A stretch of 64,000 bases of DNA from Pseudomonas sp. TH31 (GCF_016650815.1 NZ_JAEKEZ010000030.1:69501-133500); one strand, 5' to 3'. Counted from the stretch's first letter, positions 1 through 9,830 are shown. Translations and numbers: made by a program. The notes: generated from the sequence alone by a model not told the origin.

Positions 1-1946
1 AAGGAAATGCGCGAAGTCGTGCGCAGCGATGACATGGATGCCGGCCTGGCGGCGTTGCTGCCACGCCTGGAAAAAGCCGTGCTCGACTCCGAGCAGCGCC
101 GCGAAACCCGGGCGGATCAGGTCAGCGCTGCACTGAACGCGCTGGTCGCGCAGCTCCAGGCATTGCCATTGCCTCGGGAAGTCAGCCGCCCCCTCAAGAC
201 CTTTGCCAAACAACTGGACGGGCGCGTCGGCCAGGCCCGAGAGATTCCTTTGTTGCTCAGCGAACTGAGCGGCTTGCAAGGCAAAGCCCTGAACCAGTTG
301 GAGAACCCGGCCGAACATGGTCGTCCAGGTTTACTGCAACGGTTGTTCGGCAATCGGGAAGCGCAAGAGTCAGCGCCACCGGTCGCTGCCCCCATCCCCC
401 CACGCAGGCTCAGGCGCCGACCCAACAATCTGCTGAGCCGCCGTCTCCTGCTCCGGCCGAGGCACCGCAGCCAAAGGCTGAGCCCGCGCCAACCGTCCAT
501 GTGCCGCAAGAGATGCCGCCGACAGCCCAAGCAGCGCCGATCGCCGCCGCAATGCCAGAGCCACCGGAGCCGCTGCAATCACCGCCACCGATACCCGATG
601 TCGTAACATTCGTCCCTCCGGTTCTGGAGCCGCAGATAGAGCGCGCGCCAACCCAAATCCCGGCTTCGCTGCCTGCCGCTGAACAGCCCCACGAAGCGAT
701 GCCATCGATCATCGCGCCTGCGGCGCCCGCGCAACCGGCCATTAACCCTGATGAACTGACTCCAGCGGCTGTTTCTGACACACCGGTATTCCTCGACAGC
801 CTGCCCTTACCTTCAGCCATGGCGCAGGCACTGGCCGCGATTGATCCGGAACACCCCGAACAAGACATCCTCTACGCCCTGCCCGACTCACCGGAGCCGT
901 CCTATAGCTCCGTCGCCGCGCACATTGAAGAAACACTGCTGGGCCTGCTCGACGACTTGACGCTGCCGGAACGCCATCGCCCACAAGCCGAGGCAATGCG
1001 CAGTCGCCTGCAAAATGGGCTGAATTGGTACGAACTGCTACCGATCCTCGACGATCTCGCGACCTTGATGCTGGCGATCACCGACAGCGGCCAGCACGAG
1101 TTCGAAGCCTATTTGCAGCAACTCAACGAGCGCCTCGAGTCCTTCCAGAGCAACCTGCAAGCCGCCAGCGCCGGTCATGCCGATAACCGCTCCGCTGCAC
1201 GGGAGATGGACACGCAGATCCGCGAACAAGTCGACGGCTTGCAAACGAGCATGCAGGACGCGGCCGACCTGGAAGACCTCAAGCACGTACTGGAAAACCA
1301 TCTCGAAGGTCTGCTGGGCACCATGGACCAGCATCAGAAGCAGCGAGACGAGCGTGAGCAAGAAGTCGCGGCCCGCCTGCAAGGCCTGGCCGAACGGGTC
1401 GCGCACATGGAGCAGGAAGCCATGGGTTACCGCGAGCACCTTGAGGAACAGCGTCAGAAAGCCCTGATCGATCCGCTGACCGGCCTGCCCAACCGCGCCG
1501 CCTGGAGCGAACGACTGGAACACGAAATAGGCGAGTGGCAGCAGCATGGCAATACGTTAATGCTGGCCATGCTCGACCTTGACCATTTCAAACGCATCAA
1601 CGATAACTACGGGCACCTGGCGGGCGACAAAGTGCTGAAAATCATCGCAAGCGTGCTGCACAAACGCCTGCGCGGGTCAGACTTCATTGCCCGCTTTGGT
1701 GGTGAAGAGTTCGTCTTGATGATGCCCGCCACAGTACCGGCTGTCGGGGCAAAATTGCTGGAAACCCTGCGCGCGTCGATTGAAGCTTGCCCTTTTCACT
1801 TCAAGGGTGAGCGAGTGACCGTCACTATTTCGATGGGACTCACAGCATTCAAGCCCGGCGAGCATAGCGACATGGTGCTTAAAAGAGCCGATCAGGCGCT
1901 ATACCGAGCCAAGAACGCCGGGCGTAATCGTGTGGAGCTGGGCTAA
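1..1946 (+). pseudogene. dgcP: Diguanylate cyclase DgcP, 5' end cut by window, frame broken once
   Basis: The C-terminal GGDEF domain makes cyclic di-GMP from two GTP. The active-site GGEEF is near 1696-1713 and is preceded by RGSD, an intact RxxD product-inhibition site. Upstream lie an acidic helical region, a long Pro/Ala/Gln-rich linker and an N-terminal helical domain. The reading frame is open from base 1, so perhaps 20-30 N-terminal residues lie outside the window. The frame changes at a run of six C (396-401). Adding one C joins both halves through a natural linker reading TQAQAPTQQ. The order dgcP-ampDh2-kinB-algB matches P. aeruginosa PA5487-PA5483, where DgcP is known to sit at cell poles with FimV. 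I infer the same role. The broken frame is probably a sequence error, because both sides remain clean coding sequence. Confidence 0.85.
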
Positions 1947-2049
1947 AGCCCAGTTGTCTCATTTTGTGTAAAGCAGCCCTTTTGCCGTCGACAAGCAAAG
2001 CATTACGTTACACTGTTGCATTATCGTCTTGCGCGTACTGCCTTCCGCC

Positions 2050-2829
2050 ATGAAATATCTTGCTCTCGTTGTGTCGCTTCTACTGCTGGCCGGTTGTGCC
2101 AGCGGTCCTCGTTTCGACACCAGCCACCCTTCCGCCAATCACGACAGCCGCGTGCAGTTTGTGGTGGTGCACTACACCTCCGCGTCGCTGGAGCGTTCGC
2201 TACAATTGTTGACCCATGGCGAAGTCAGCAGCCACTACTTGATCGGTGACGACAAGGGCGCGACCGTCTACAAACTGGTCGATGAAAACCTGCGCGCCTG
2301 GCACGCCGGAGAAAGTGAATGGCAAGGCCGGACATGGTTGAACTCCAGTTCCATCGGCATCGAGATCGTCAATCCGGGTTTCCGCGACACGCCGACCGGT
2401 CGCCTCTGGTATCCGTACAGCGAAGCTCAGGTCCAGGCCTTGATCGTTCTGCTCAAGGACATCAGCAAACGTAATGGCATCAGCCCCCGCCACATCATCG
2501 GCCATAGCGATATCGCCCCACTGCGCAAACTTGATCCGGGGCCGCTGTTCCCCTGGAAGCGCCTGGCCGCTGAAGGCCTGGGCATCTGGCCAAACGAGCA
2601 AGCCGTCGCCAGCCGCCAAGCACAATTCGTGGCACAGTTGCCGAGCATCGGCTGGTTCCAGGAAGAGCTCGCGCGCCTGGGCTACGCGACGCCGCAGACC
2701 GGCGAACTGGATGTGGCTACCCGGCATGTGCTGGCAGCCTTCCAAATGCATTTCCGCCCTTCGCGTTTCGACGGCACCCCGGACGCGCAAACCGCGGCCA
2801 TGCTTTTGGTGCTTAATCAGACAAAATAA
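2050..2829 (+). CDS. ampDh2: N-acetylmuramoyl-L-alanine amidase AmpDh2, lipoprotein
   Basis: This 259-residue zinc amidase cleaves the bond between N-acetylmuramic acid and the stem peptide of peptidoglycan. I chose the ATG at 2050 rather than an in-frame TTG at 2029, because MKYLALVVSLLLLAGC is then a perfect lipoprotein signal with Cys16 as the lipidation site. The amidase_2 fold shows its zinc ligands in VVHYT, IIGHSDIAP and KLDPGPLFPW, and the glutamate in SIGIEIVN. A C-terminal peptidoglycan-binding domain follows (about residues 195-255). Family knowledge places AmpDh2 in the outer membrane facing the periplasm, acting in wall turnover rather than in the cytoplasmic AmpD step. It sits 103 bases after dgcP, as in P. 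aeruginosa. Confidence 0.93.
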   Translation: MKYLALVVSLLLLAGCASGPRFDTSHPSANHDSRVQFVVVHYTSASLERSLQLLTHGEVSSHYLIGDDKGATVYKLVDENLRAWHAGESEWQGRTWLNSSSIGIEIVNPGFRDTPTGRLWYPYSEAQVQALIVLLKDISKRNGISPRHIIGHSDIAPLRKLDPGPLFPWKRLAAEGLGIWPNEQAVASRQAQFVAQLPSIGWFQEELARLGYATPQTGELDVATRHVLAAFQMHFRPSRFDGTPDAQTAAMLLVLNQTK

Positions 2830-2902
2830 TGACGCCCGCCCGACGGTCAGCCCTAAACCCAAATCAGCAGCTATAACTCATTGGTAATACTTCGGATATT
2901 CC

Positions 2903-4518
2903 ATGATGCCTGCAGCGCGCGAGAGGTTGCGTAGTTGGTTCTATCGCCCCTGGTTTTTGGCGATGATGGCTGCTGTCTTGAGCGCAACACTGCTGATGGC
3001 CGGCAGTCTGTTTATGGCAATGCATCAAGTCGAGCAAGACGAAAGCCAGGAAATGAACGCCCAGGGCGAGCGCTTCCTCGCTCGTCTGGAACAGCTGTTC
3101 GGGCAACTGCGCGAAAGCCTCGATGATCTGCAAGCCCAGCCGTTGCGAACCTGCGACGACGAAATGATCGCCACCTTGCAGCAGATCAGTTTCAGCTACC
3201 GCTTCGTCTACGAAGCCGCTTATATGGACGCGGCGCTGATCTGCTCCAACCGCCCTCGCCAGGAAGGGCTGTCGGTAGTACGACCGCCGGACATCAAAGG
3301 CCCCACCTACAGTTATTGGCTCAATACCACCACCGAACCCGATGAAAACCGCGCGGCGCTGATGCTCGGTCGTGGCAATTTCAGGGTGGCGACCTCTCGC
3401 GGGCATTTGACCGACATGGTCGATCTCTCGCCCGGCAGCAGTCTGCTGGTAGTGCTCGATCATGGGACCCGGGCGATTCCGGTGCTGGGCGTCGAGCAGG
3501 CCTGGCCACCGACGGAACCCTGGCCACCGATGAGCGGCGACGCGCTGCAAGTGACGCATAGCCGTTTGATTTACCGCATGCCCACCCACAATCCCGAGTA
3601 CCAGTTGGTGTTGATCTCTCCACGCTCCGGCATGCATGTGCCTGCGGTCTGGTGGTGGCTATTGCCGGCGAGTCTGGCGCTCGGTGCTTTCGTCGGTTTC
3701 CTGGTATTCCTGCTGGTGCGCCAGCGTCAATCGCTGGATGCCGAACTGCATGGCGCGATACGCCGTGGCGAGTTGCAGGTGTTGTATCAACCGATCTTCG
3801 ATCTCGACAGCCGCCACTGCGTCGGCGCTGAAGCCTTGCTGCGCTGGCGACGACCGGACGGCACGCTGACCAGCCCCGATCTGTTTATCCCCATGGCGGA
3901 AAACACCGGGCAGATCCGCCAGATGACCGACTTCGTCTTGCAGCGCTTGCTTGAACAGTTGGGGCAACTGCTCCGGGCCAATCCGCAGCTCTATATCTCG
4001 GTCAATCTCGCAGCTTGCGATGTCATGGTGCCGCGCATCGGCCAGGTGATGGCGCGCCTGCTGACCTTGCATAGGGTCGCAGCCAAGCAGATTGCCTTCG
4101 AAGTGACTGAGCGCGGGTTGATTGATGTGGTGGTGGCCGGGAAAACCTGCAAGCCTTGCGCGATGTCGGGCATCAGGTGTTGATCGACGACTTCGGCACC
4201 GGCTATTGCAGCCTGGCCTACCTGCAAACCTTGCCGGTGGATTGCCTGAAAATCGACAAGGCTTTCATCGATGCCCTGGGCCATGACGCCGCCAGCAGCG
4301 GTGTAGCGCCGCACATCATTCACATGGCCCAGGCCCTGCAGCTCAAGGTGATCGCCGAAGGCATCGAGCATGAAGCCCAAGCGGCGTTCCTGAGCAGCGA
4401 AGGCGTGAAGTTCGGTCAGGGTTGGCTGTTCGCCCATGCGCTGAGTGCCGTGCAGTTCATCGAACTGATTACCCGTGGCCGGCGCCTGACCAACCGACGG
4501 TTGGATGACGAAGCGTAA
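2903..4518 (+). pseudogene. CSS-motif/EAL cyclic di-GMP phosphodiesterase, frame broken once
   Basis: This is a membrane-bound EAL protein of the PdeC/YjcC type. One transmembrane segment (about residues 14-36) is followed by a periplasmic domain with conserved cysteines (RTCDD and LICSN), a second segment (about 250-273) and an EAL domain. EALLRW, SVNLAA, FEVTERG, DDFGTGYCSL, LKIDKAF and IAEGIEHE are all present, so the enzyme looks catalytically competent once joined. The frame breaks between TERG and DDFGTG near 4137-4141. One extra C in the CCGGG run gives ARENLQALRDVG and a protein of about 538 residues. In related proteins a periplasmic disulfide controls phosphodiesterase activity; here that is inference. 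The gene lies between ampDh2 and kinB and is absent from that position in P. aeruginosa PAO1 as I remember it. Confidence 0.85.
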
Positions 4519-4527
4519 AAGCGGCTT

Positions 4528-6318
4528 TCATACCGCTAAAGCCATATAGAACTGCGTACCCTGCCCCGGCCGCGAATAAACCCCCATCCGCCCGCCATGC
4601 AATTGCACGATTTCCTTGCACAACGCCAGGCCCAGCCCGGCACCGCCCTTTTTGCGGCCGACCTGAACGAACGGCTCGAAGATCCGCCCTTGCTGGCCGT
4701 AGGCAATGCCTTCGCCATTATCCTCGACGCTGATTATCACCCGCTCGCCGTGGCGCCGGGCCTGCAAGCGGATCTGCCCGTCCTCTGCGGTATGGCGCAA
4801 GGCATTGTCGATCAGGTTATCGAGCACTCGATCCAACTGCGCCTGGTCCGCCTGCAATCGCGGCAAGGGCCCCTGCACTTCCACCAGCAAGTCGATGCCC
4901 CTCTCAGCGGCGGCCCCCGCAAAACGGTCCTGCGCCTGCTCCAGCAAGTCTTCGATGGAGCACGGCCCCAGCGTGAGCTTCTGCAAACCGTTCTGGTAAC
5001 GGGAGAAGTTCAGCAGGTCGTTGATCAACTGCATCAAGCGCTGCATTTCTTCGTTCACGGTGTCGAGCAAGTCCGCTTCGCGTGAGTCCTGCGGAAATTT
5101 CGCTCGCTCACGAAACAGGCCGAACGCCATGTGCATGCCGGTGACCGGCGTGCGCAACTCGTGGGAGGCACGCAATACGAACTCACTGCGCACCCGTTCG
5201 AACGCCCGCTGCTCGGTGACGTCATGCAACACCATCACCGCGCCAAGGATATGCCCCTGGGTATGACTGACCGGGGTCAGGCTGTAGGTCAACAGCCGCG
5301 ACTCGCCATCGACTTCAACACTCAGGTCTTCCGGCGCCCGCTCCAGCGTACCGCCACGCAGCACCATTTGCAGTTGCTCGTCCAGCTCAGGACGGTCAAG
5401 CGCCGCGCCCAACCCCTGGCCGAGACGCTCGGTATCCCAACCCAATTGCCGCTGTGCCACCGGGTTAAGGTGCTCCAGATGACCTTCTCGGTCGATCATC
5501 AGCAAACCGTCATCGATACTGTCGAGTACCGCCTGCAAACGTTGCTGGCCGGCCAGCAACTCGTCGACATTGGTCGCTTGGTGCTCGCGCAAGGCCTCGG
5601 CCATGATCCCGAAGCGTCGAGTCAACTGATTCATTTCCGCCGCCGAGGATAGCGGTAGCGTCACTTCGAAATTGCCCTGGCCAATGTTGTCCGCGGCCTT
5701 GGCCAAGGCTTCAATTGGCGCGCCAAAACGTCGGGCGATCGCGTGAGCCGTGATGAAACCAATGATTAATACCGCCAGCCCGACCAAACCGAGCAGGCCG
5801 GCAATCAGCAGCGCTCGATCACGGGCCTTTTGCTGGGTGTCATTGATATTGTCCAGTGCGCGCTTGTGTTCGGAGATCAAGCCATTGCGCAACGCGTTGA
5901 ATTTTTCCGTGAGCGCTTCATTGCCACTCAACACATGTGTCGGGTCGCGGGACTCGCTGTATGCCTGGAGAAAACTCAGGTAATCCGTCTTGGCTTGACT
6001 GAAACCGTACTGGACACCATCGCCGGATTGCTCATGGGCGATGCCTTCATCGAGCAATTGAAAGTAATGCTGCTTGGAGGCCTCGAATACCGCGGGATCA
6101 GCTTTCTCGCCAAGCATGATGATCAGTTGGTCGCCCAGCGTCTGGCGCAACTTAAGACCCAAATCGAGGGTGACAAAGTTATTGCGGACCAGCGCTTCTT
6201 GAGTTCCGGCCATCTGCATCACGCTGACCAGCCCTAGCAGCAACCCGAGCAACGCCACGGTGATCAGTGCCGAGATACTCAGAAACAACCGGGTCCGCAA
6301 CTTCATCGCGAGTTTCAT
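4528..6318 (-). CDS. kinB: Sensor histidine kinase KinB
   Basis: This is the membrane kinase partner of AlgB (596 residues). The start ATG at 6318 gives MKLAMKLRTRLFLS and the family's usual length; an upstream in-frame extension runs into algB and was rejected. Order: transmembrane helix 1 (about 8-30), a mostly helical periplasmic sensor of about 130 residues, transmembrane helix 2 (about 166-190), HAMP, PAS, HisKA with the phospho-acceptor in RASHELRTPVTG, and an ATPase domain with DNLIDNALRH, EDNGEGI and GAGLGLAL. The start lies 10 bases after the algB stop, so the two are one operon. In P. aeruginosa KinB controls AlgB phosphorylation and alginate production and acts largely as an AlgB phosphatase. 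The same role is inferred here. Confidence 0.95.
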   Translation of the reverse strand: MKLAMKLRTRLFLSISALITVALLGLLLGLVSVMQMAGTQEALVRNNFVTLDLGLKLRQTLGDQLIIMLGEKADPAVFEASKQHYFQLLDEGIAHEQSGDGVQYGFSQAKTDYLSFLQAYSESRDPTHVLSGNEALTEKFNALRNGLISEHKRALDNINDTQQKARDRALLIAGLLGLVGLAVLIIGFITAHAIARRFGAPIEALAKAADNIGQGNFEVTLPLSSAAEMNQLTRRFGIMAEALREHQATNVDELLAGQQRLQAVLDSIDDGLLMIDREGHLEHLNPVAQRQLGWDTERLGQGLGAALDRPELDEQLQMVLRGGTLERAPEDLSVEVDGESRLLTYSLTPVSHTQGHILGAVMVLHDVTEQRAFERVRSEFVLRASHELRTPVTGMHMAFGLFRERAKFPQDSREADLLDTVNEEMQRLMQLINDLLNFSRYQNGLQKLTLGPCSIEDLLEQAQDRFAGAAAERGIDLLVEVQGPLPRLQADQAQLDRVLDNLIDNALRHTAEDGQIRLQARRHGERVIISVEDNGEGIAYGQQGRIFEPFVQVGRKKGGAGLGLALCKEIVQLHGGRMGVYSRPGQGTQFYMALAV

Positions 6319-6328
6319 CGAATGCCGC

Positions 6329-7674
6329 TCACAGGTTGTACTGCTTGCGTTTGCGGTACAGGGTCGAAGCATCGATGCCCAGCGTTTTGGCCGCCTGGTC
6401 CAGAGTTCCAGCCGTGGCCAGTACGGCGCCAATGTGGGCTTTTTCCAGCTCATCCAGACTCAGCGCGGCGCCAACCCGCGGCGAATTATTGGCCGGTTGC
6501 TCGGCCATGCCCAAGTGGCTGATCTCGACCCGCTCCTGTGGACAAATAATGCTCGCCCGCTCCACCACATTACGCAGCTCGCGAATGTTGCCCGGCCATC
6601 GATAGCTGAGCAGCGCTTCCCGGGCTTCATCACTGAAACCCCGAGCCGGACGGGCGTATTCCTTGACGAAACGGGCCAGAAAGCGATCAGCCAGGGTCAG
6701 GATGTCTTCGCTACGTTCACGCAATGGAGGCAAGTGCAAGGTGATGACATTCAGGCGATAGAGCAAATCTTCACGGAAACGACCGTCGCGGACCATGTCT
6801 TCAAGGTTCAAATTAGTGGCCGCGAGGATTCGCACATCGGCGCGTCGGGTCACCGGGTCGCCGACCCGCTCGTATTCCTTATCCTGGATAAATCTGAGCA
6901 ACTTTGGTTGCAACGTCAGCGGAAAATCGCCGATCTCGTCGAGAAACAGCGTACCGCCATCGGCCTGGTTCACGCGGCCCAGGGTGCTTTCGCTGGCGCC
7001 GGTAAACGCGCCGCGACTGTGGCCGAAGAGTTCGCTTTCCATCAGTTCGGCGGTCAGGGACGGGCAGTTGATGGTGACGCAGGATTTTTCTCGCGCTTGC
7101 TCCAGCCGTGGATCGCCCGGGCCAGCTCACCTTTACCGGTCCCGGACTCGCCGAGAATCAGGATATTGGCGTCGGTGCCGGCCACTTGGCGAGCGGTCTC
7201 GAGCACCACCTTCATGGCTGGGCTATGGGAGTCGAGGCCATCCTTGGTTTTGCGCACTTCGCCTTCGAGGGCTTCCAGGCGCGCAGAGAGTTGGCGCACT
7301 TCCAGTTGCTTGGCGGTGGCCAGGCGCAATTGATCCGGGCTGCAGGGTTTGACCAGGTAGTCGGCCGCGCCGGCCTGAATCGCATCTACCGCGGTATCGA
7401 CCGCAGAATGGGCGGTGACAATCACAACTCGCATCCACGGCGCTTGAATGCGCATCTGTGCCAGCACATCGAGGCCGTTATCCTCACCCAGGCGCAAATC
7501 CAGGAAGCACAGATCAAACACCTGACGCTGCAATAGCGCATCGGCCTGGGCGGCGCTGTTGGCGGTGGCAACGGTATAGCCTTCGTCTTCGAGGCAATAA
7601 CGGAAGGTACGCAGGATGGCGGACTCGTCGTCTACCAGCAGAATGCGGCCTTGGTGCTCAGTGGCTGATTCCAT
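6329..7674 (-). pseudogene. algB: NtrC-family response regulator AlgB, frame broken once
   Basis: AlgB is a transcription activator of alginate biosynthesis. The receiver domain has the phospho-accepting Asp59 in CFLDLRLG. The AAA+ domain has Walker A GESGTGKGE and the sigma-54 contact loop GAFTGA. A Fis-type helix-turn-helix ends the protein (TLDQAAKTLGIDASTLYRKR). The frame breaks near 7076-7081: as read, the middle ends in a stop after KNPASPSTARP. One extra base in GACGC (GACCGC on the plus strand) restores the conserved PAVTINCPSLTAELMESE and a protein of 448 residues, the normal size. A good ribosome site (TAAGGAG) precedes the ATG at 7674. The gap before it holds a candidate sigma-54 promoter for the divergent operon. 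Confidence 0.9.
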
Positions 7675-7910
7675 TTTCCTACGCTCCTTAATGAATGATT
7701 TTGGTTAGTCCCGGACAAATCGGGCAAGTTGCATGGTTGATTCTGGTCCATTCCAGCCATGACGGGTAGTTATCTACTGACAACCAATCTAATTAATTGA
7801 TTTAATTATTTTTTTACCAAAATCCCGACATTTCGGCGATTGCCTGTTTGAACGTCTGACATCCGCGCCCTCCTCTCAATTCAAAAAACTTGAAAGTTCC
7901 TGTGAATCTA

Positions 7911-7958
7911 TCGTGCATTACGCACGACCCTTGGGGGCCCATCGTGCAGGATGCGTCC
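7911..7958. promoter_or_regulatory. Tandem inverted-repeat sites, candidate enhancer-binding protein sites
   Basis: The 439-base algB to 8114 gap holds no gene. At 7911-7927 there is a perfect inverted repeat, TCGTGC-N5-GCACGA. At 7942-7958 lies a second copy with the left arm intact and the right arm degenerate (TCGTGC-N5-GCGTCC). The two are 31 bases apart, about three helical turns, and sit roughly 65-110 bases upstream of a sigma-54-like promoter. That geometry is typical of sites bound by bacterial enhancer-binding proteins. Which protein binds is unknown. AlgB, encoded next door and of that family, is an obvious but unproven candidate. The rest of the gap is AT-rich (7785-7815 and 7980-8015). 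Confidence 0.5.
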
Positions 7959-8020
7959 GAAAGGATTTTCATCACAACAATAAGTAATTGTTTTTAAACA
8001 ATATTATTCATACTAAAAGC

Positions 8021-8036
8021 TGGCATGCAGGCTGCA
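8021..8036 (+). promoter_or_regulatory. Candidate sigma-54 (RpoN) promoter
   Basis: TGGCATG-N5-TGCA at 8021-8036 keeps the invariant GG and GC at the -24 and -12 elements, separated by exactly 10 bases. It matches the sigma-54 consensus TGGCAC-N5-TTGC apart from the C-to-T change after TGGCA and a C where the first T of TTGC is expected. It points towards the gene at 8114, with a leader of about 65 bases containing a GGTTAA/TTAACC pair. The tandem inverted repeats at 7911-7958 sit at enhancer distance. Confidence 0.5.
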
Positions 8037-8113
8037 ACGGTCTGGTTAACGCTGGGCATTTATGGAATGAACGCCCTTAACCAGATCACCACCAATGTGG
8101 GAGGAGTTTCAGG

Positions 8114-8401
8114 ATGAATCGCCAACGTGCCGCCCAATTGCGCATCTCGCCACTGCACATCCAGCAGGGCTTGTTTGCCGTGCTCGCCCTTCTGATCACC
8201 TTGATCGGCGGCCAGCAATTTGTTCGCTGGGAACAGAGCCAGCAGCCAGAGGCGCCACGCGTGTCGATTGAACACGCCACCCAAACCCACTTCAGCGCCG
8301 TCAGCAACAACCCGGCTGACAGCGCTCCGATGCGAATGATGGACGTCGACCAGGCCCAGCCTGTGGATGAGATGCCCCGTCAGGAACGTTGGGTGTTCTA
8401 A
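8114..8401 (+). CDS. Small membrane-anchored protein, PA5482-like, function unknown
   Basis: This 95-residue protein has one hydrophobic segment (about residues 18-38, LFAVLALLITLIGG) that should act as an uncleaved membrane anchor, with a polar and probably periplasmic tail. It ends in VDQAQPVDEMPRQERWVF. The position (after algB, before DUF1328 and Ivy) corresponds to P. aeruginosa PA5482, a conserved hypothetical gene. A strong ribosome site (GGGAGGAG) precedes the ATG. It is the first gene behind the candidate sigma-54 promoter, so it is probably co-transcribed with the next two genes. The tail closely resembles the C-terminus of the small lipoprotein at 51097-51354. No function is recognised. 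Confidence 0.75.
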   Translation: MNRQRAAQLRISPLHIQQGLFAVLALLITLIGGQQFVRWEQSQQPEAPRVSIEHATQTHFSAVSNNPADSAPMRMMDVDQAQPVDEMPRQERWVF

Positions 8402-8437
8402 AGAATCGAACTTGGCGTGATCGATACGCCGGGATAA

Positions 8438-8662
<225 letters not shown>

Positions 8663-8664
8663 AC

Positions 8665-9132
8665 ATGAGCGTTTTGTTCAAGGCACTGGCAGCCGCCCTG
8701 CTTTTGGGCGGTGGTGCCATGGCGATGGCCGCCAACAGTGACGGTCAGGCGCGGGCCAACGAGTTGTTGAACTCGGACCCGCAGTACCGTGAAACCTGGA
8801 CGAAAGTCGTTAAAAAGGAAGAACGACTGCCGGAATGGGTGATGAACCTGTCCGGTGCTTCCGAACAAATGAATGCCGTTGAAGAGGATGGCGGCAAGTA
8901 TCTGGTCGGGCCACTGTGCGAAACACAGCAGACGTGCCTGAACAAACGCTTGATCGTGGCATTCAGCTTCAACAAGAAGGACGCCTACGCGATGCTGGTC
9001 GAAGTGCCTGCGGGACTGCCCGCCGACAAGTCACCCACGCGACATGCCGACTACCGCTTCCTGGGGAAGCCGAACCAGGGCATGCAGGACCTGTTGATGG
9101 AACAACTCAAGAAAGATCCAAACTGGTACTGA
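8665..9132 (+). CDS. ivy: Ivy-family lysozyme inhibitor, periplasmic
   Basis: This 155-residue secreted protein has a signal peptide ending at AMA (about residue 22). The remainder matches the inhibitor of vertebrate lysozyme family: an N-terminal helix region with YRETWTKVV, the central beta-sheet stretch LVGPLCETQQTCLNKRLIVAFSF and a C-terminal NPNWY-like end (DPNWY). The two cysteines bracket the loop that enters the lysozyme active site. In E. coli Ivy that loop is CKPHDC; here it is the longer, His-less CETQQTC, so c-type lysozyme inhibition cannot be assumed. It corresponds by position to P. aeruginosa PA5481, the second Ivy paralogue, for which weak inhibition is remembered. Confidence 0.82.
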   Translation: MSVLFKALAAALLLGGGAMAMAANSDGQARANELLNSDPQYRETWTKVVKKEERLPEWVMNLSGASEQMNAVEEDGGKYLVGPLCETQQTCLNKRLIVAFSFNKKDAYAMLVEVPAGLPADKSPTRHADYRFLGKPNQGMQDLLMEQLKKDPNWY

Positions 9133-9830
9133 GTTCGTAACATGAAAGGAGCAGCATCGCTTCTTTCCAGTGCGCCACCCGAGGAAGGCAGGCGCATGAC
9201 CAAGGGGTCGGGACGTTCTGACTGTTACAGGGTCGGAGTGACCTACGGGCACATGGAGTGTCTGCGCAAGGGCCGGGTCAGGTAAAAGCTGCGACGCAAG
9301 TTCGCCGACCCCGAGCGGCTCGACGGACTTGCGCAGCGCTTCAACGTGCAAAACGTTGATCTAGAGCACTCCGTTGATTCCCTTCTGCTGCATATTCCCC
9401 GCAAAACCGTTTCACCGTGTCTCCTCACGACCGTATATCGAGAAACTTCCGACTTTCGGGAAATGAGTTTTCGTCGGTAAGCGCAGGAATTCTCTTAAAT
9501 TTCGGCTGTAATCCACCGATACAAAAAACAACTAATCTGCTCTGAAATGGCCGGTTCACTGCACTTATACCTGCCGAAATGTCGTATTCGAACCGGTTGG
9601 GACGCCAGTTTCATTTGAAAAAGCTCATGCCGATTCGGCATAGGGTAGGCGTTTACGGCATTAGACGTCGCTTCCTTGCATCGGAATAGTTGCGCCTTTT
9701 TTCGCCTGCCGAAGAGCCGTACATACGCGCTTCGGGGCACCTTATACGGGGGCAGATGCACAAACTTTTCCGCCATTGAGCGTTCCAGTTCGCGCATCTT
9801 CCCGAGTCAAACTGAAGTAAGGGTAATGAT
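9133..9830. other. 698-base intergenic region upstream of gltP
   Basis: No credible gene is seen on either strand; the open frames here have atypical composition and no family resemblance. The left part contains a long-range inverted repeat, CTGCGCAAG at 9262-9270 and CTTGCGCAG at 9328-9336, with further GGGTC/GACCC pairing between, so a structured RNA is possible. The right part is AT-richer (9490-9560) and presumably holds the gltP promoter and leader. P. aeruginosa has a gene (PA5480) at about this place; I see no remnant of one that I can identify. Confidence 0.4.

Noticed and set aside
4528-6453. KinB extended to an upstream start at 6453
   Set aside because: The extra 45 residues overlap the algB 3' end and have no membrane-kinase character. 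The ATG at 6318 gives the normal 596-residue protein.
7785-7815. AT-rich stretch upstream of algB as an origin or integration site
   Set aside because: No DnaA boxes, direct repeats or tRNA end nearby. It is adequately explained as an upstream promoter region.
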